A DNA stretch of 64,000 nucleotides from Brevundimonas sp. SORGH_AS_0993 (GTDB taxonomy: Bacteria; Pseudomonadota; Alphaproteobacteria; Caulobacterales; Caulobacteraceae): the NCBI RefSeq assembly GCF_030818545.1, contig NZ_JAUTAH010000001.1, positions 439,001 through 503,000 on the forward strand, read 5' to 3'. Under the pieces are notes generated by a model that was given only the letters and a program-made list of their open reading frames with translations, ran no database searches and had not been told where the DNA came from. Shown here in pieces: positions 33,997 to 41,720 of the stretch. The position numbers were made by a program, and so were the translations under genes. The first letter of the stretch is position 1; each line of letters starts with the position of its first letter.

Positions 33997-34020
33997 GATC
34001 CGTTCCCGGCGACGATCGGA

Positions 34021-34245
34021 TCAGGTCGTCGGATTGCCCGGTTCGTCCTTGCGGGACCCGTGGGAAGCTTCGCCACCCTTGCGCCCCGCCTGGGCGGCCA
34101 GACCACGATCCTGAGAGAAGCTTCTCTTTTCGCTGGGAACGCTGGCGCCGCCTTTGCGGGCGATTTCGCGCTGACGCTCGGGATCCATTGAGGCGAATCC
34201 TCTCTTGGAGACGCCGGAACCGCGTGTGGGCTGACCTTCCGCCAT
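34021..34245 (-). CDS. KGG-repeat stress-induced protein (GsiB / Con-10 like)
   Basis: A 74-aa hydrophilic protein with two KGG motifs (MDPERQREIARKGGAS and RGLAAQAGRKGGEAS), the mark of the con-10/GsiB general stress family. Such proteins are thought to protect cells during desiccation or starvation, with no enzymatic role. No membrane segment or signal. A GGAAC-N16-TGTT promoter lies 42 bases upstream, fitting control by the general stress sigma factor. Confidence 0.85.
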   Translation of the reverse strand: MAEGQPTRGSGVSKRGFASMDPERQREIARKGGASVPSEKRSFSQDRGLAAQAGRKGGEASHGSRKDEPGNPTT

Positions 34246-34286
34246 GGGGTTCGTCCTTTCAGATTTGCCGTTTCGCTTGCGTGATC

Positions 34287-34311
34287 AACACGATGAATCC
34301 CGCAGGGTTCC
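34287..34311 (-). promoter_or_regulatory. EcfG/SigT-type promoter of the KGG gene
   Basis: On the minus strand GGAAC (34311-34307), 16 bases, TGTT (34290-34287). It matches 8 of 9 consensus positions and has the same spacing as the egtB-egtD promoter. Confidence 0.6.
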
Positions 34312-34364
34312 GAACCAACCGCTGCTTTTTACCCTCCGAACGCTGCCCGATTGTCATGGCGGCA

Positions 34365-34535
34365 TCAGCCGTCATTTGCAGGGGGCGGCGCGTCATCCGG
34401 AAACCAAGGCGGCATCTCGTCGGGCGTGCCGGACGGGTCAAGCTCCGGGCCAGGCGCGGGCTGTGTCGGAACCTCGGTCGGGGGCGGTTGCGGCGTGGGC
34501 TGGGGATCGGCGGGCTGGGGGTCGATATGGGTCAT
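34365..34535 (-). CDS. Proline-rich peptide of 56 aa
   Basis: Starts MTHIDPQPADPQPTP and ends PPPANDG; about a third is proline, with many Q, D and E. No signal, membrane segment or known domain. ATG 34535 follows a strong GGAAGGAG 5 bases upstream, which supports expression; the frame is open to 34628, but that start has no such site. It is divergent from the DUF883-like gene and has its own stress-type promoter. Function unknown. Confidence 0.65.
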   Translation of the reverse strand: MTHIDPQPADPQPTPQPPPTEVPTQPAPGPELDPSGTPDEMPPWFPDDAPPPANDG

Positions 34536-34557
34536 GGGGGCTCCTTCCACACCGATC

Positions 34558-34582
34558 AACGCGCCGCCTCGGCCGCCGTTCA
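34558..34582 (-). promoter_or_regulatory. EcfG/SigT-type promoter of the proline-rich gene
   Basis: On the minus strand TGAAC (34582-34578), 16 bases, CGTT (34561-34558). One mismatch to the consensus, 23 bases before the start. Confidence 0.5.
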
Positions 34583-34584
34583 GA

Positions 34585-34609
34585 GGAACCGCCGCGTCGC
34601 CCGACGGTT
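34585..34609 (+). promoter_or_regulatory. EcfG/SigT-type promoter of the DUF883-like gene
   Basis: GGAAC (34585-34589), 16 bases, GGTT (34606-34609). One mismatch to the consensus, 38 bases before ATG 34647, back to back with the promoter on the other strand. Confidence 0.55.
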
Positions 34610-34646
34610 TGAAGCGCACACTCTTCATTCGTCAGGAACCGCCGCC

Positions 34647-34937
34647 ATGACCCAGTCGCCCATCGCTCCCCCGTCGCCCGACGATATCGTCCTGGAAGAC
34701 GACGGCCTGACCCAGCGTCTGGACCGAGAGGCCGACGCCCTGCTGGCCAAGGAAGATCGCGCGTTCGAGCGCGTTTCCTCGGTGCGCCAGGCTGTGCGGG
34801 AGGACGCGGCCCAAGTGCGCGACGTGATGGCCCAGAGTGTCGCACAGGCGCGCGACGGCATCCGCGAAGAGCCGATGCGTGCAACCCTTTACGCTCTGGG
34901 CCTAGGCGTCCTTATCGGAATGCTGCTGCGCCGCTAA
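34647..34937 (+). CDS. DUF883/ElaB-like small membrane protein
   Basis: A 96-aa protein: a charged, probably coiled-coil region (LTQRLDREADALLAKEDRAF, then VRQAVREDAAQVRDVMAQSV) ending in one C-terminal transmembrane helix with a double-Arg end (ATLYALGLGVLIGMLLRR). This is the layout of the DUF883 (ElaB/YqjD) family, whose Escherichia coli members anchor ribosomes to the membrane in stationary phase. ATG 34647 is the start because the upstream frame is not protein-like. The stress-type promoter fits a stationary-phase role. Confidence 0.75.
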   Translation: MTQSPIAPPSPDDIVLEDDGLTQRLDREADALLAKEDRAFERVSSVRQAVREDAAQVRDVMAQSVAQARDGIREEPMRATLYALGLGVLIGMLLRR

Positions 34938-34942
34938 TGCGC

Positions 34943-35644
34943 TCACGCAGGGCCGCTGGCCGGACGGGGGACGGGCGCGCGCTGCAAGGCCGTGTCCGAA
35001 ACGAAGGGGTTGGTGCGCCGCTCCTCGCCAAAGCTCGAGATCGGCCCGTGACCCGGCACAAAGGTGACGTCGTCGCCCAGCGGCCAAAGCTTCTCTACCA
35101 CCGATCGGATCAGGGCCGGCGGGTCGCTCATGGGGAAGTCGGTACGCCCGACAGACCCCTTGAACAACACGTCTCCGACCTGGGCGAATCCCGCGGCCCG
35201 ATTGAAGAAGACGACGTGGCCGGGCGTGTGTCCCGGACAGTGGCGCACCTCCCATTCGGTGCGGCCGAGCGTCAGGCTGTCGCGGTCTTCTAGCCAGCGG
35301 TCCGGCGTGAACACCCGCGCCTCGGGCAGGCCGTACATCCGCTCGCTCTCGACGATGCGGTCGATCCAGAACTGGTCCGCCTTTTGCGGCCCGATGATCT
35401 GGACACCGGATTTTTCCTGCATTTCGGCCGCGCCGCCGGCGTGATCGAGGTGGCCGTGCGTGATCCATATCTGGTCGAGGGTCAGACCGCGCCGCGCCAC
35501 TTCGCCCAGAATCGCGTCGACCGAACCGCCGGGATCGATGACGGCGGCCTTGTTCGTCGCCGTGCACCAGACGGTGGTGCAGTTCTGCTGAAGCGGCGTG
35601 ACGGGCGTGACGAAGACGCCGATGGGAGAGGCGGGCTGGTTCAT
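34943..35644 (-). CDS. MBL-fold metallo-hydrolase (glyoxalase II-like)
   Basis: A 233-aa cytoplasmic hydrolase with the metallo-beta-lactamase motifs ITHGHLDHAGG (HxHxDH), HCPGHTPGHVVF, QVGDVLFKGSVGRTDF and FVPGHGP, a complete two-metal site. The short form without the long C-terminal domain resembles the YcbL type of glyoxalase II, which cleaves glutathione thioesters such as S-lactoylglutathione; the substrate is not certain. The start MNQPASPIGVFVTP at 35644 is chosen over a far longer open frame. It is divergent from tig. Confidence 0.88.
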   Translation of the reverse strand: MNQPASPIGVFVTPVTPLQQNCTTVWCTATNKAAVIDPGGSVDAILGEVARRGLTLDQIWITHGHLDHAGGAAEMQEKSGVQIIGPQKADQFWIDRIVESERMYGLPEARVFTPDRWLEDRDSLTLGRTEWEVRHCPGHTPGHVVFFNRAAGFAQVGDVLFKGSVGRTDFPMSDPPALIRSVVEKLWPLGDDVTFVPGHGPISSFGEERRTNPFVSDTALQRAPVPRPASGPA

Positions 35645-35687
35645 CGAGCCTAGATAGCGACGAAACGGGGGAATGGACACGGCCGCG

Positions 35688-35716
35688 TTGACCTTTGAAG
35701 CCCTTCTCGACATAAG
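35688..35716 (+). promoter_or_regulatory. Housekeeping-type promoter of tig
   Basis: TTGACC (35688-35693), a 17-base spacer, then CATAAG (35711-35716). It lies about 107 bases before the tig start. Confidence 0.5.
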
Positions 35717-35822
35717 GGCGGGCTTCGAGGCGCCGCTCCGCAAGGGGCGGCTCTCTTGCTTTATCCATTCCGCGCCGACCGAGCTTCGGTCCCAGCGCCC
35801 CAGAGCGTCAGATATCCCGACC

Positions 35823-37166
35823 ATGCAAGTCGTCGAAAAGTCGAACGAAGGCCTCAGCCGCGTGATCGCGGTCACAATCCCCGTCGCGGAGCTGAACGAA
35901 AAGCTCGACGCCCGCGTCAAGGAAGTCGCCCCGCAGATGAAGCTGAAGGGCTTCCGTCCGGGCAAGGTGCCGGCCGCCCACGTCAAGAAGACCTTCGGCC
36001 GCGATTTCATGGGCGAGATCATCAACGCCGAGCTGAACGAAACCAGCCAGAAGGCTCTGGACGAGGTGAAGGTCCGCCCGGCGGCTCCGGCCGAGATGAA
36101 GCTGACCTCTGACATGGACAAGGTCATCGCCGGTCAGGAAGACCTTGCCTACGAAATGTCCCTGGAAGTCATGCCGGAGTTCACGCCGGTCGATCCCAAG
36201 ACCCTGAAGCTGGAACGCCCGACCTATGAAGCGTCGGACGCCGATCTGGACGAGGCCCTGACGGAACTGGCCGGTCAGGCCAAGACCTACGAGGACAAGA
36301 CGGGCAAGACCGTGAAGGCCGCCGAGGGCGACCAGTTGACGATCGACTTCCTGGGCAAGCTGGACGGCGAACCCTTCGAGGGCGGCGCCGCCGAGGACGC
36401 GGACCTGGTGATCGGCTCGGGCCGCTTCATCCCCGGCTTCGAAGAGCAACTGACGGGCGCCAAGGTCGGCGAAGAGAAGACCATCGAAGTCACCTTCCCC
36501 GAGACCTATCAAGCCGCCCATCTGGCCGGCAAGAAGGCCACCTTCGACATCAAGGTGAAGGCCATCAAGGCTGAAGCCGAAGCCAAGATTGACGACGAAT
36601 TCGCCAAGCGCATCGGCCTGGAGTCGCTGGAAAAGCTCAAGGAACTGCTGAAGTCGAACCTGGACCAGCAGTACGCCGGCGCCGCCCGCTTCAAGTTGAA
36701 GCGCGCCCTGCTGGATCAACTGGACGAGGCCCACGACTTCCCGCTGCCGCCCAAGATGGTGGAGGCCGAGTTCGAAGGCATCTGGCAACAGGTGGAGGCC
36801 GACAAGGCCGCCGGCCGCCTGCCCGAAGAGGACGCCAAGAAGTCCGACGAAGACCTGAAGGCCGAGTACAAGAAGATCGCAGAGCGCCGCGTGCGCCTGG
36901 GTCTGGTCTTGGCCGAGATCGGCCGCGCCAACAACGTCCAGGTCACGGATCAGGAGCTGAACGCCGCCCTGCTGCAGGAAGCCCGCAACTATCCGGGCCA
37001 GGAACAGGCTGTCCTGAACTTCTACCGCCAGAACCCCAACGCCGCCGCCCAGATGCGCGCGCCCATCTACGAAGAAAAGGTCGTCGACCTGATCGTGGGC
37101 GTCGCCGACGTGACCGACAAGCCGATCACGAAGGAAGAGCTGCTGAAGGACGAAGACGAAGAGTGA
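35823..37166 (+). CDS. tig: Trigger factor, ribosome-bound chaperone
   Basis: A 447-aa chaperone and peptidyl-prolyl isomerase acting on nascent chains. The ribosome-binding domain has the signature GFRPGKVP (residues about 43-50). The FKBP-type isomerase domain follows at about 150-245 ([33 protein letters not shown]). The long helical C-terminal domain ends in an acidic tail (KDEDEE). The start [13 protein letters not shown] is the conserved one; the longer open frame upstream is discarded. First gene of the proteostasis cluster. Confidence 0.97.
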   Translation: MQVVEKSNEGLSRVIAVTIPVAELNEKLDARVKEVAPQMKLKGFRPGKVPAAHVKKTFGRDFMGEIINAELNETSQKALDEVKVRPAAPAEMKLTSDMDKVIAGQEDLAYEMSLEVMPEFTPVDPKTLKLERPTYEASDADLDEALTELAGQAKTYEDKTGKTVKAAEGDQLTIDFLGKLDGEPFEGGAAEDADLVIGSGRFIPGFEEQLTGAKVGEEKTIEVTFPETYQAAHLAGKKATFDIKVKAIKAEAEAKIDDEFAKRIGLESLEKLKELLKSNLDQQYAGAARFKLKRALLDQLDEAHDFPLPPKMVEAEFEGIWQQVEADKAAGRLPEEDAKKSDEDLKAEYKKIAERRVRLGLVLAEIGRANNVQVTDQELNAALLQEARNYPGQEQAVLNFYRQNPNAAAQMRAPIYEEKVVDLIVGVADVTDKPITKEELLKDEDEE

Positions 37167-37218
37167 AGCGCGTTACGGAAGCGTAACTTCCGTTTTGTCG
37201 TGGCTAAGTCTATCCTGG

Positions 37219-37247
37219 AAAAGGGCTCGCAGTTGGTGGGCCCTTTT
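37219..37247 (+). terminator. Terminator after tig
   Basis: AAAAGGGC pairs with GCCCTTTT around a 13-base loop; the right arm gives the T run. Confidence 0.65.
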
Positions 37248-37263
37248 CTGATTCTATTGAAAG

Positions 37264-38217
37264 ATGGGGCGGTTCGAGATGAGCTTTTTGTCGGCCGTGG
37301 CTGTTGTCTCGTTTTTGAGCCTCTTTGGCCAAGCTCAAACGGAATCTCCGACAAGCAACCAAACGTCCCCAGCTCAGCAGGATGCGGCGCCCACGAATCT
37401 TGGCGATGTCGAAGTGACGGCGCGGCGGTTGGAAACCCAGGTTCAGTCCTTCATCAATGACGTCGCAGCGCCTGCCAAGGGTAGAGGGCTGGCGCGTTGG
37501 GACCGATCGATCTGCGTTGGTGTCACCAATCTCGATGGCCGTTATGCGCAGTTCATGATCGACCGCGTCGCGCAAACAGCCTCAGCCGTCGGTTTGGATA
37601 TCGGCGCGCCAGGCTGCCGCCCGGACATCATGATTATCGCCACATCCAACGGCAGGGAGTTGGCGACTAAACTTGTGGACGACAATCCATCCGGCTTTCG
37701 TCCATCCCGCAGTAATACCGATTTGGGAAGCGCTGCTTTGGAGCGTTTCAAATCCAGTGACGCCGCAGTCCGGTGGTGGCATGTCAGTTTACCCGTAAGT
37801 GTGGACACCGGGGACATCGCTGTTCGGCTGGACGGCGAGGAAGCCCCCAACATTGCAGTTCGGGACGCATCGCGCCTGCGTTCAAATGTTCGGGATGATC
37901 TGGCGCGAGTCATGATTATCTTGGATGTCAGTAAGATCGGGTCGGTGGGGTTCGGGGCGCTCAGCGACTATGTCGCTATGGTCGCGCTCGCGCAGATCGA
38001 ACTGGGGTCAGATGCAACCCAATATGATAGCGTCTTGAACCTATTCGGACCCGGTGAAAAGCCGACTGGACTTACTCAGTGGGATCGGGATTACCTAGCA
38101 TCCCTGTACGCCGCGCGTCGGGATCGCGCTCGCCCCGACCAGCAATCTAGAGATATTATCAGAGGTATGGTTGGGGAGCGCAGTGTCAGGTTGCGGGCCC
38201 ATGATCCGCATCCTTGA
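37264..38217 (+). CDS. Uncharacterised exported protein
   Basis: A 317-aa protein of unknown function. The N-terminus is a likely signal peptide ([19 protein letters not shown]) followed by a Gln/Ser/Thr-rich stretch, then [21 protein letters not shown] and a globular domain with [31 protein letters not shown] and [20 protein letters not shown]. No catalytic motif is recognised. Start may be ATG 37264 or ATG 37279. The gene is visibly more A/T-rich than its neighbours and sits between tig and clpP, which usually adjoin; recent insertion is possible. It ends about 95 bases before clpP and may be co-transcribed. Confidence 0.75.
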   Translation: MGRFEMSFLSAVAVVSFLSLFGQAQTESPTSNQTSPAQQDAAPTNLGDVEVTARRLETQVQSFINDVAAPAKGRGLARWDRSICVGVTNLDGRYAQFMIDRVAQTASAVGLDIGAPGCRPDIMIIATSNGRELATKLVDDNPSGFRPSRSNTDLGSAALERFKSSDAAVRWWHVSLPVSVDTGDIAVRLDGEEAPNIAVRDASRLRSNVRDDLARVMIILDVSKIGSVGFGALSDYVAMVALAQIELGSDATQYDSVLNLFGPGEKPTGLTQWDRDYLASLYAARRDRARPDQQSRDIIRGMVGERSVRLRAHDPHP

Positions 38218-38312
38218 AGCCTCTGCCTTGCATAGACGCCCTATGGACGCGATATGCAGAAGCCAATGAGCGACGTCCTGAATCGTCGCATCTGCATTCT
38301 GAGAAGGCCTTA

Positions 38313-38960
38313 ATGCGCGATCCCATCGACTTCATCTCCAACAACCTCGTTCCCATGGTGGTGGAGCAATCCAGCCGGGGGGAGCGGTCCTTTGATATTT
38401 TCTCGCGCCTGCTGCGCGAGCGGATCATCTTTCTGACGGGGCCGTTCGAGGACGGCATGGCGTCGTTGATCTGCGCCCAGCTGCTGTTTCTGGAATCGGA
38501 GAACCCGAAAAAGGAAATCAGCATGTACATCAACAGCCCCGGCGGTCAGGTGACGTCGGCGCTCGCGATCTACGATACGATGCAATACATCAAGAGCCCG
38601 GTGTCGACGGTCGTGATGGGCATGGCCGCTTCGGCGGGGTCGCTGATCCTGACGGCCGGCGAGGCGGGCCAGCGGATCGCCCTGCCGAACGCGCGGGTCA
38701 TGGTTCACCAGCCCTCGGGCGGGTTCCGGGGCCAGGCGTCGGACATCGAACTGCACGCCGCCGACATCCGCTACACCAAGCGTCGTCTGAACGAGATCTA
38801 CGTCCACCACACGGGTCGGACGTATGAGGAGGTCGAAAAGACCCTGGACCGCGACCACTTCATGAGCGCGGAAGAGGCCAAGGCCTGGGGCATTGTCGAC
38901 CATGTCTATGACCGCCGCGAGCAGGCCGACGCCGACGGCGTCAAGACGCCCGGCAACTGA
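38313..38960 (+). CDS. clpP: ATP-dependent Clp protease proteolytic subunit
   Basis: A 215-aa serine peptidase forming the double heptamer that works with ClpX or ClpA. The catalytic serine is in [14 protein letters not shown], the histidine in MVHQPSGG, and the aspartate follows in the last third ([13 protein letters not shown] region). The start [16 protein letters not shown] is taken because GAGAAGG lies 5 bases upstream. In Caulobacter ClpXP degrades CtrA and is essential for cell-cycle progress; this is family knowledge. A terminator follows. Confidence 0.97.
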   Translation: MRDPIDFISNNLVPMVVEQSSRGERSFDIFSRLLRERIIFLTGPFEDGMASLICAQLLFLESENPKKEISMYINSPGGQVTSALAIYDTMQYIKSPVSTVVMGMAASAGSLILTAGEAGQRIALPNARVMVHQPSGGFRGQASDIELHAADIRYTKRRLNEIYVHHTGRTYEEVEKTLDRDHFMSAEEAKAWGIVDHVYDRREQADADGVKTPGN

Positions 38961-38981
38961 TCGGGCTTGATCTGAATACGC

Positions 38982-39015
38982 GGGGTGCATCGGGAACGGT
39001 GCGCCCCTTTTCTTT
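38982..39015 (+). terminator. Terminator after clpP
   Basis: GGGGTGCA pairs with TGCGCCCC (one G-T pair), followed by TTTTCTTTTG. Confidence 0.75.
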
Positions 39016-39033
39016 TGTGCTAACAGGCTGGTC

Positions 39034-39354
39034 ATGCAGCACACGAGAGACCAGCGCGGCGAAGTCGAGGTCGATGGCGAAACCTATGATTGGGAACTGC
39101 GCCGTCAGCCGCGCCCTACGGGCAAGGGAAGCTGGGAGGGGATGGCCGTGTCCCTGCGGCACCGCGCGTTCAAGCGCGAGGCCATCGTGCAGTTTCCCAT
39201 GCCGATGCGCCCGAACGGCCGGCCCGACCTGGAAAAGCAGCGGGTCAATGTCGAAGCGATCCGCAACGCGGTGACGGCCGCCATCGCGGCGGGCTGGGAC
39301 GCGGCGTCACGGGGCAAGCCCGTCGTGTTCGATGTGGACGCGGACGGGCGCTGA
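39034..39354 (+). CDS. Uncharacterised small protein
   Basis: A 106-aa hydrophilic protein. It starts MQHTRDQRGEVEVDGETYDW, contains WEGMAVSLRHRAFKREAIVQ and ends KPVVFDVDADGR. No signal, membrane part or recognised domain. The ribosome site is weak. It converges on the HAD phosphatase gene with 3 bases between the stop codons. The frame has typical high-GC third positions, so coding is likely. Confidence 0.7.
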   Translation: MQHTRDQRGEVEVDGETYDWELRRQPRPTGKGSWEGMAVSLRHRAFKREAIVQFPMPMRPNGRPDLEKQRVNVEAIRNAVTAAIAAGWDAASRGKPVVFDVDADGR

Positions 39355-39357
39355 CCC

Positions 39358-40005
39358 TTACGGCTTCTGCCGGAAGACGCGAAAGCCCGGTTCCTGGGCC
39401 ATGGCCAGCATTTCGGCGTCGCCCGAAGTGTCGCCATAGGCGGCGGTCAGGACCATGTCCGGGCCATAGGCGGCCTTCAGGCGACGAACCTTTTCCTCGC
39501 CTCGGCAATTGTCGCCAATGAAGGCGCCGGTCACGCGGTCCTGATCGTCGAACGCCATCTCGGTGCCCAGCAAGGCTTCAGCGCCCAGTCGGCGGGCGAA
39601 CGGCGCCACGGTGACGGTGGGGGAGGCGGTCACGATCACTCGGTGCGCGCCGCGGGCGCCCCAATCGTTCCAGACCGCCAGCGCGTCTGGCCGCATGAAA
39701 CGAGGCCAGATATGATCGGCGAAGCGCGCCGCATCCGCCTCCAGCGTCTTGCGGTCGATGCTGGCAAGAAATTCGCGCACAGACGCTTCCTTGATCCGGC
39801 CCCGGTCGCGGTCCCGCGCGTAGGCCGCCACCGCAGGCGCCAGCTTGACTAGGCCAAGCGCCCAGACACCCGGTCCAGCCCGCCAGCGCAGAAACTCCGT
39901 GAAACTGTCACGAATCGTCAGTGTGCCGTCGAAATCGAAGGCGACGATGGGTCCGCCCTCGGCGTGGGACTGGCGCCGATCGTGCAGACTTCCCATGTCA
40001 GACAT
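39358..40005 (-). CDS. cicA: HAD-IB family phosphatase, CicA type
   Basis: A 215-aa HAD-superfamily phosphatase: motif I VAFDFDGTLTIRDS with the aspartate nucleophile, motif II VIVTASPTV, motif III EEKVRRLKAAYG and motif IV AAYGDTSGDAEML. It belongs to subfamily IB, related to phosphoserine phosphatase. The position between clpP and clpX, on the opposite strand, is that of Caulobacter cicA, whose correct dosage matters for growth and cell shape. ATG 40005 is the start, with GGGGA upstream. Substrate unknown. Confidence 0.85.
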   Translation of the reverse strand: MSDMGSLHDRRQSHAEGGPIVAFDFDGTLTIRDSFTEFLRWRAGPGVWALGLVKLAPAVAAYARDRDRGRIKEASVREFLASIDRKTLEADAARFADHIWPRFMRPDALAVWNDWGARGAHRVIVTASPTVTVAPFARRLGAEALLGTEMAFDDQDRVTGAFIGDNCRGEEKVRRLKAAYGPDMVLTAAYGDTSGDAEMLAMAQEPGFRVFRQKP

Positions 40006-40199
40006 TCGCCGTGATCCCCAGGGATGCTGAACCATCCACGCGCCGCGACAATGCCCTATCGCCTTCGGGGTTGTCGTGGAACGTGCGATGGGTGATTGTC
40101 ATTTTTTGAAGACCTTTGCGTCCACGGTGGTGGAATCAATGTGAAGGAAGCGCGTTGCGGCCCATTTCGGTTCGCCTCGCGGGAGTGAGATAAGGGTCC

Positions 40200-41468
40200 A
40201 TGACCAAAGCCGCCGGCTCAGACGCCAAAAGCACTCTCTACTGCTCGTTCTGCGGAAAGAGCCAGCATGAGGTGCGCAAACTCATCGCGGGCCCGACCGT
40301 GTTCATCTGCGACGAATGCGTCGAACTGTGCATGGACATCATCCGTGAAGAGCACAAGATCGGCTTCAAGAAGACGTCCGACGGCGTGCCGACGCCCAAG
40401 GAAATCCGCGACGTTCTGGACGACTACGTCATCGGTCAGGCCCATGCCAAGAAGGTGCTCTCGGTCGCCGTCCATAATCACTACAAGCGTCTGAACCACG
40501 CGACGAAGAACAACGACGTCGAACTGGCCAAGTCGAACATCATGCTGATCGGGCCGACCGGCTCGGGCAAGACGCTGCTGGCCCAGACGCTGGCGCGCAT
40601 CATCGACGTGCCCTTCACCATGGCCGACGCCACCACCCTGACCGAAGCCGGTTATGTGGGCGAGGATGTCGAGAACATCATTTTGAAGCTGCTTCAGGCG
40701 TCGGATTACAACGTCGAGCGGGCCCAGCGCGGCATCGTCTATATCGACGAAATCGACAAGATCAGCCGCAAGTCGGACAACCCCTCGATCACGCGCGACG
40801 TGTCAGGCGAGGGGGTGCAGCAGGCCCTGCTGAAGATCATGGAAGGCACCGTCGCCTCCGTGCCGCCGCAGGGCGGGCGCAAGCATCCGCAGCAGGAGTT
40901 CCTGCAGGTCGACACCGCCAACATCCTGTTCATCGTCGGCGGCGCCTTCGCCGGACTGGAGAAGGTGATCTCGGCGCGCGGCGCGGGGGCCTCGATCGGC
41001 TTCGGCGCCAAGGTCAAGGAGATCGACGAGCGGCGCACGGGCGACATCCTGAAGGGCGTCGAGCCGGACGACCTGATGCGGTTCGGCCTGATCCCTGAGT
41101 TCATCGGCCGTTTGCCTGTGCTGGCGACGCTGGAGGACCTTGATGAGGCGGCGCTCGTCACCATTCTGACCGAGCCCAAGAACGCCCTGGTCAAACAGTA
41201 CAAGCGCCTGTTCGAGATGGAAAATGTCGAACTGACCTTCACCGACGACGCCCTGACCGCCGTGGCCAAGAAGGCCATCACGCGCAAGACCGGCGCGCGC
41301 GGCCTGCGCTCGATTCTGGAGGGCATTTTGCTGGAGACCATGTTCGAACTACCGACTTTCGAAGGCGTCGAAGAGGTGGTGGTCAACGCCGAGGTCATCG
41401 ACGGTAAGGCCCAGCCTTTGCTGATCTATTCGGAAGCTTCCAAGAAGAAGGCCGACGGCGCGGCCTGA
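40200..41468 (+). CDS. clpX: Clp protease ATP-binding subunit ClpX
   Basis: A 422-aa AAA+ unfoldase delivering substrates to ClpP. The N-terminal zinc-binding domain has four cysteines ([11 protein letters not shown] and [10 protein letters not shown], residues about 15-42). Walker A is [14 protein letters not shown], Walker [12 protein letters not shown], and the pore and sensor regions follow ([25 protein letters not shown]). The IGF loop for ClpP contact is present as IGFGAKV. AAGGGTCC precedes ATG 40200. It has its own upstream region (40006-40199), as expected after the inverted cicA. Confidence 0.97.
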   Translation: MTKAAGSDAKSTLYCSFCGKSQHEVRKLIAGPTVFICDECVELCMDIIREEHKIGFKKTSDGVPTPKEIRDVLDDYVIGQAHAKKVLSVAVHNHYKRLNHATKNNDVELAKSNIMLIGPTGSGKTLLAQTLARIIDVPFTMADATTLTEAGYVGEDVENIILKLLQASDYNVERAQRGIVYIDEIDKISRKSDNPSITRDVSGEGVQQALLKIMEGTVASVPPQGGRKHPQQEFLQVDTANILFIVGGAFAGLEKVISARGAGASIGFGAKVKEIDERRTGDILKGVEPDDLMRFGLIPEFIGRLPVLATLEDLDEAALVTILTEPKNALVKQYKRLFEMENVELTFTDDALTAVAKKAITRKTGARGLRSILEGILLETMFELPTFEGVEEVVVNAEVIDGKAQPLLIYSEASKKKADGAA

Positions 41469-41490
41469 ACGCTGTGATCTTGTTGAGGGA

Positions 41491-41527
41491 GGGCCGGGCG
41501 GAAGACCGTCCGGCCCTTTCGTTTTTT
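41491..41527 (+). terminator. Terminator after clpX
   Basis: GGGCCGGGCGG pairs with CCGTCCGGCCC (one G-T pair, loop AAGA), followed by TTTCGTTTTTT. Confidence 0.85.
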
Positions 41528-41580
41528 GCGGCTTCGCGCCGCCCCGGCATTACGCAGATGTGGGCCGTTCGACCGCCACG

Positions 41581-41610
41581 CTTGAACCGTGGGTCTTTCA
41601 AACCACATAC
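41581..41610 (+). promoter_or_regulatory. Possible heat-shock (RpoH) promoter of lon
   Basis: CTTGAA (41581-41586), a 16-base spacer, then CCACATAC (41603-41610), close to the sigma-32 pattern CTTGAA / CCCCATNT. It lies 110 bases before the lon start. Confidence 0.45.
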
Positions 41611-41720
41611 TCGTCCGAACGCCGTCGGAATCGACGGGTCGTCACGCGCTGGCCGGGCCTGTTGTCCGGCGACCGTGACGGCGGGCCGGAGATACGCAAT
41701 GGCCCGGGAGTATGTGCATC

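Noticed and set aside
34188..34646. N-terminal extension of the DUF883-like protein
   Set aside because: The frame is open, but the translation is Arg/Gly-rich and overlaps two promoters and the proline-rich gene on the other strand.
35673..35822. Upstream extension of trigger factor
   Set aside because: The family starts at MQVVEKS; the upstream codons overlap the likely promoter and do not resemble the protein.
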